DNA from: Phaeodactylibacter sp.
GTDB taxonomy: Bacteria; Bacteroidota; Bacteroidia; Chitinophagales; Saprospiraceae
Direction: 5' to 3'
Length of the DNA: 34,536 bases
NCBI GenBank assembly: GCA_024103175.1
Contig: JAGFJE010000058.1
Location: forward strand, 1-34,536
A program made the translations under genes and the position numbers. Positions 32,612 to 34,536 of this stretch are shown in pieces; the first letter of the stretch is position 1; every line of letters starts with the position of its first letter. The notes beneath the pieces are model-generated. The model was not told where the DNA came from. It saw only the letters and a list, made by a program, of their open reading frames with translations, and did not search any database.

Positions 32612-33562
32612 TTAACGCAGCAAAAAATAGCCCGTTACCATCAGGTTGATCAATGACAAAGGCAGCAGTATTTTCCAACCATAACCCATCAGCTGATCAT
32701 AACGCGGGCGGGGCAACGACCCCCGGAGCAAAATGATGAAGACGATGATGGCAAAGGTTTTTAGTAAAAACCAGGCGATGCCCGGCAGAAAAGACGGGCC
32801 CAGCCATCCTCCGAAGAACATGGTGGTGGTGAAACCCGCCAGCATGGTCACTCCGATGTACTCCCCGACGAAGAACATACCGAACTTCATACCGGAATAT
32901 TCGGAGTGATAGCCCGCGATCAGCTCGCTTTCCGCCTCGGGAATATCGAACGGCAGGCGGTGAAGCTCCGCTACGCCGGCAATAAAGAAAACGACGAAGC
33001 CTACGAACTGGGGCACGACATTCCACATGCCCTGTTGCGCCAGCACGATCTCCGACAGGTTGAACGAGCCGGCCATCATCACTACGCCCAGCAGCGAGAT
33101 GCCCATAAACACCTCATAGGTGATCATCTGTGCCGCTCCCCGCATGGCGCCCAGCAGCGAATATTTATTATTGGATGACCAGCCGCCCAGTACTATAGCG
33201 TAGACGCCCAGGGAAGACATGGCCAGGAAGAAGAGCACGCCGATATTCAGGTCGGCTACCACAATGCCGGGCGCCAGCGGTATGATGGCATAGCTCATAA
33301 AGGCGGTGAACACGACCACTGCCGGCGCCAGGATAAAGACCGGCTTGTCGGCAAATGGCGGAATCCAGTCTTCCTTGAATATCAGCTTAATGGCATCGGC
33401 CAGGGGTTGGAATATCCCAAAGGGGCCCACCCGGTTGGGGCCCTTCCGGTCCTGCCACCAGCCCAGCAGGCGCCGCTCCAGCCAGATCAGGCCCGGAGCG
33501 ATGGTCAGCAGCAGCGCAATGACGCCCACCACGATCAACCAGAGGCGCAGGGTCTCGCTCAT
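32612..33562 (-). CDS. nuoH: NADH:quinone oxidoreductase subunit H
   Basis: The 316-residue membrane subunit links the quinone site to the pumping arm. [20 protein letters not shown] (about 39-58) and [20 protein letters not shown] are the conserved loops; the usual AELNRxPFD has His in place of Asn here. Eight helices are expected. It is 44 bp after nuoG. Confidence 0.95.
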   Translation of the reverse strand: MSETLRLWLIVVGVIALLLTIAPGLIWLERRLLGWWQDRKGPNRVGPFGIFQPLADAIKLIFKEDWIPPFADKPVFILAPAVVVFTAFMSYAIIPLAPGIVVADLNIGVLFFLAMSSLGVYAIVLGGWSSNNKYSLLGAMRGAAQMITYEVFMGISLLGVVMMAGSFNLSEIVLAQQGMWNVVPQFVGFVVFFIAGVAELHRLPFDIPEAESELIAGYHSEYSGMKFGMFFVGEYIGVTMLAGFTTTMFFGGWLGPSFLPGIAWFLLKTFAIIVFIILLRGSLPRPRYDQLMGYGWKILLPLSLINLMVTGYFLLR

Positions 33563-33606
33563 GAGGGTTCAGGGTTTGAATTTCGTAATGGGATATCCAT
33601 ATATTA

Positions 33607-34536
33607 TTATTGTCTTTGCTGTTCTTCGGCTTTTTTGATGCCTACGCCTGGTATTCCTTCCACAAAGGGGCCATCCGGCAGGCCGTAAGGCAAGGCGGCC
33701 ACGCCCGCCGGCAGCGAATCGAGCAGCCGGGCCGGCAATTGCTCTTCTCTGCCGGGCAGCGTTATCCGAACCAGATCACCTTCCCCGATCTTTGCCTCGG
33801 CGGCGTCCTTCGTATTCAATGCTACATAAGGCATCGGCGACCGCTCCCGGATGGCCGGCGACAGGGCGCTGGTTTCCTCCGACCCGAAGATGTGATGGCG
33901 GGCCACGAGTTGCCAGGCGCCCTTCTTTCTATCCCAGGGCGCCGGTATAGCCTCAAAGTATTGTGCTTCGGATAAGCCAGGCTCGATAAGCCTTTTCCCA
34001 GGGTCTCCGTCATGGAGGCGGCCGCCCACTTCGATCTGGTATTTATTGATGGCCTGGGCAGAGTTCCAGCCGGGAGACCAGAAGAAAGGAATGATGGAAG
34101 AAGGCGGCTTGCCCGAGCCCTCCATTGAGAAACTCAGGGCCGAGTCCGGGTCGGCGGGCGGCGCGGGCTCATGTACATTGCGGTTGGCGGCCATTGCGGT
34201 CCGCCCGCTGTAGCGGTGCGGCTCCCGGGCCACAGCCTGGCCGTTGATTCGCCAGGAGGAAGGCGGTGCCAACTCGTCTATGCCCTGGAATACCGGGTTG
34301 GACTGCGCCAGGGCGCGGGTGAAGTCCTCCAGCTTCGCCCATCCGGCCAATTCCTTCCGGCCGGCCGCTTCCGCCAGCTTAGCCAGCCAGCGCCAGCTTT
34401 CCATTATCGGTTCTGCGGGCATATAGGCCTGGTAGTAGCGCTGCGCTCTTCCCTCCTGGTTGACCAGCGTACCGTCGGTTTCGGGGAAAGCGCCGACAGG
34501 TATTACCAGGTTGGCAGGGTCGGCAGTTGGCGTATG
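33607..34536 (-). CDS. nuoG: NADH:quinone oxidoreductase subunit G, C-terminal part
   Basis: The frame is open from the right window edge to the stop at 33607 (309 residues seen). FPETDGTLVNQEGRAQRYYQ, just inside the edge, is the molybdopterin-oxidoreductase-like segment of NuoG (E-x-G-T-x-V-N-x-E-G-R-x-Q). The last part, YVALNTKDAAEAKIGEGDLV, resembles the dinucleotide-binding C-terminal domain of that superfamily. The Fe-S N-terminal half lies outside the window. NuoG is part of the NADH module. Confidence 0.9.
   Translation of the reverse strand, partial: HTPTADPANLVIPVGAFPETDGTLVNQEGRAQRYYQAYMPAEPIMESWRWLAKLAEAAGRKELAGWAKLEDFTRALAQSNPVFQGIDELAPPSSWRINGQAVAREPHRYSGRTAMAANRNVHEPAPPADPDSALSFSMEGSGKPPSSIIPFFWSPGWNSAQAINKYQIEVGGRLHDGDPGKRLIEPGLSEAQYFEAIPAPWDRKKGAWQLVARHHIFGSEETSALSPAIRERSPMPYVALNTKDAAEAKIGEGDLVRITLPGREEQLPARLLDSLPAGVAALPYGLPDGPFVEGIPGVGIKKAEEQQRQ

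Noticed and set aside
32079..32678. nuoI starting inside nuoH at 32678
   Set aside because: The start would be TTG with a 67-bp overlap and a non-conserved 28-residue extension; the ATG at 32594 is normal for the family.
1..34536. tRNA, rRNA or riboswitch genes
   Set aside because: Reading the intergenic regions showed no cloverleaf with a GTTCRANNC arm, no rRNA-like sequence and no known riboswitch core; this was by eye only.

Overview
The window comes from a non-photosynthetic member of the Bacteroidota, most likely of the Saprospiria (Lewinella/Haliscomenobacter relatives). This is inference. It rests on DUF3127, DUF4834-like and DUF2723 proteins, -7 promoter boxes of the TAnnTTTG type (TACTTTTG at three places), the near absence of Shine-Dalgarno sites, a moderately high GC content, and intergenic regions rich in short palindromic repeats.

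Layout. 1-7441 is mostly leftward: a truncated secreted VCBS-repeat protein, a Tat-exported Gfo/Idh/MocA oxidoreductase, a secreted M28 peptidase, rpiB and a large DUF2723 membrane protein. 7696-10456 is rightward: a tiny DUF4834-like membrane protein, an RluA-type pseudouridine synthase, rsmG, a DUF3127 protein with an SSB-like tail, and an unfamiliar secreted protein built from 22-residue tryptophan repeats. A leftward O-antigen-type flippase (10473-11975) and a rightward M42 peptidase (12364-13470) follow.

13822-18562 is the most notable part. Five leftward genes look like a tocochromanol (tocopherol/tocotrienol-type) pathway: geranylgeranyl reductase, a two-cluster ferredoxin, a plant-type MPBQ/MSBQ methyltransferase (VTE3-like, with C-terminal membrane segments), a gamma-tocopherol methyltransferase-like enzyme (VTE4-like) and a homogentisate prenyltransferase (VTE2/HPT-like). 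Diverging from them, rightward, are a pterin-4a-carbinolamine dehydratase and a methionine/aromatic-type aminotransferase, which could feed tyrosine and 4-hydroxyphenylpyruvate to the pathway, then a two-CBS-domain protein. No HPPD and no tocopherol cyclase lie in the window.

21333-34536 is a leftward complex I (NADH:quinone oxidoreductase) cluster with all subunits, including the NADH module and a fused nuoCD. Its order is G-H-I-J-K-L-M-N then A-B-CD-E-F, a circular permutation of the usual A-to-N order. nuoG runs off the right edge.

Three intergenic regions carry copies of a short MITE-like element with about 22-bp terminal inverted repeats (GGCTACCATTCTAGGGTTGG...). Two copies are flanked by perfect, different 8-bp direct repeats, as expected of target-site duplications. 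Two copies flank the vte4-vte2 pair and the third sits at the nuoN/nuoA junction of the permuted operon. No rRNA, tRNA or CRISPR array was seen.
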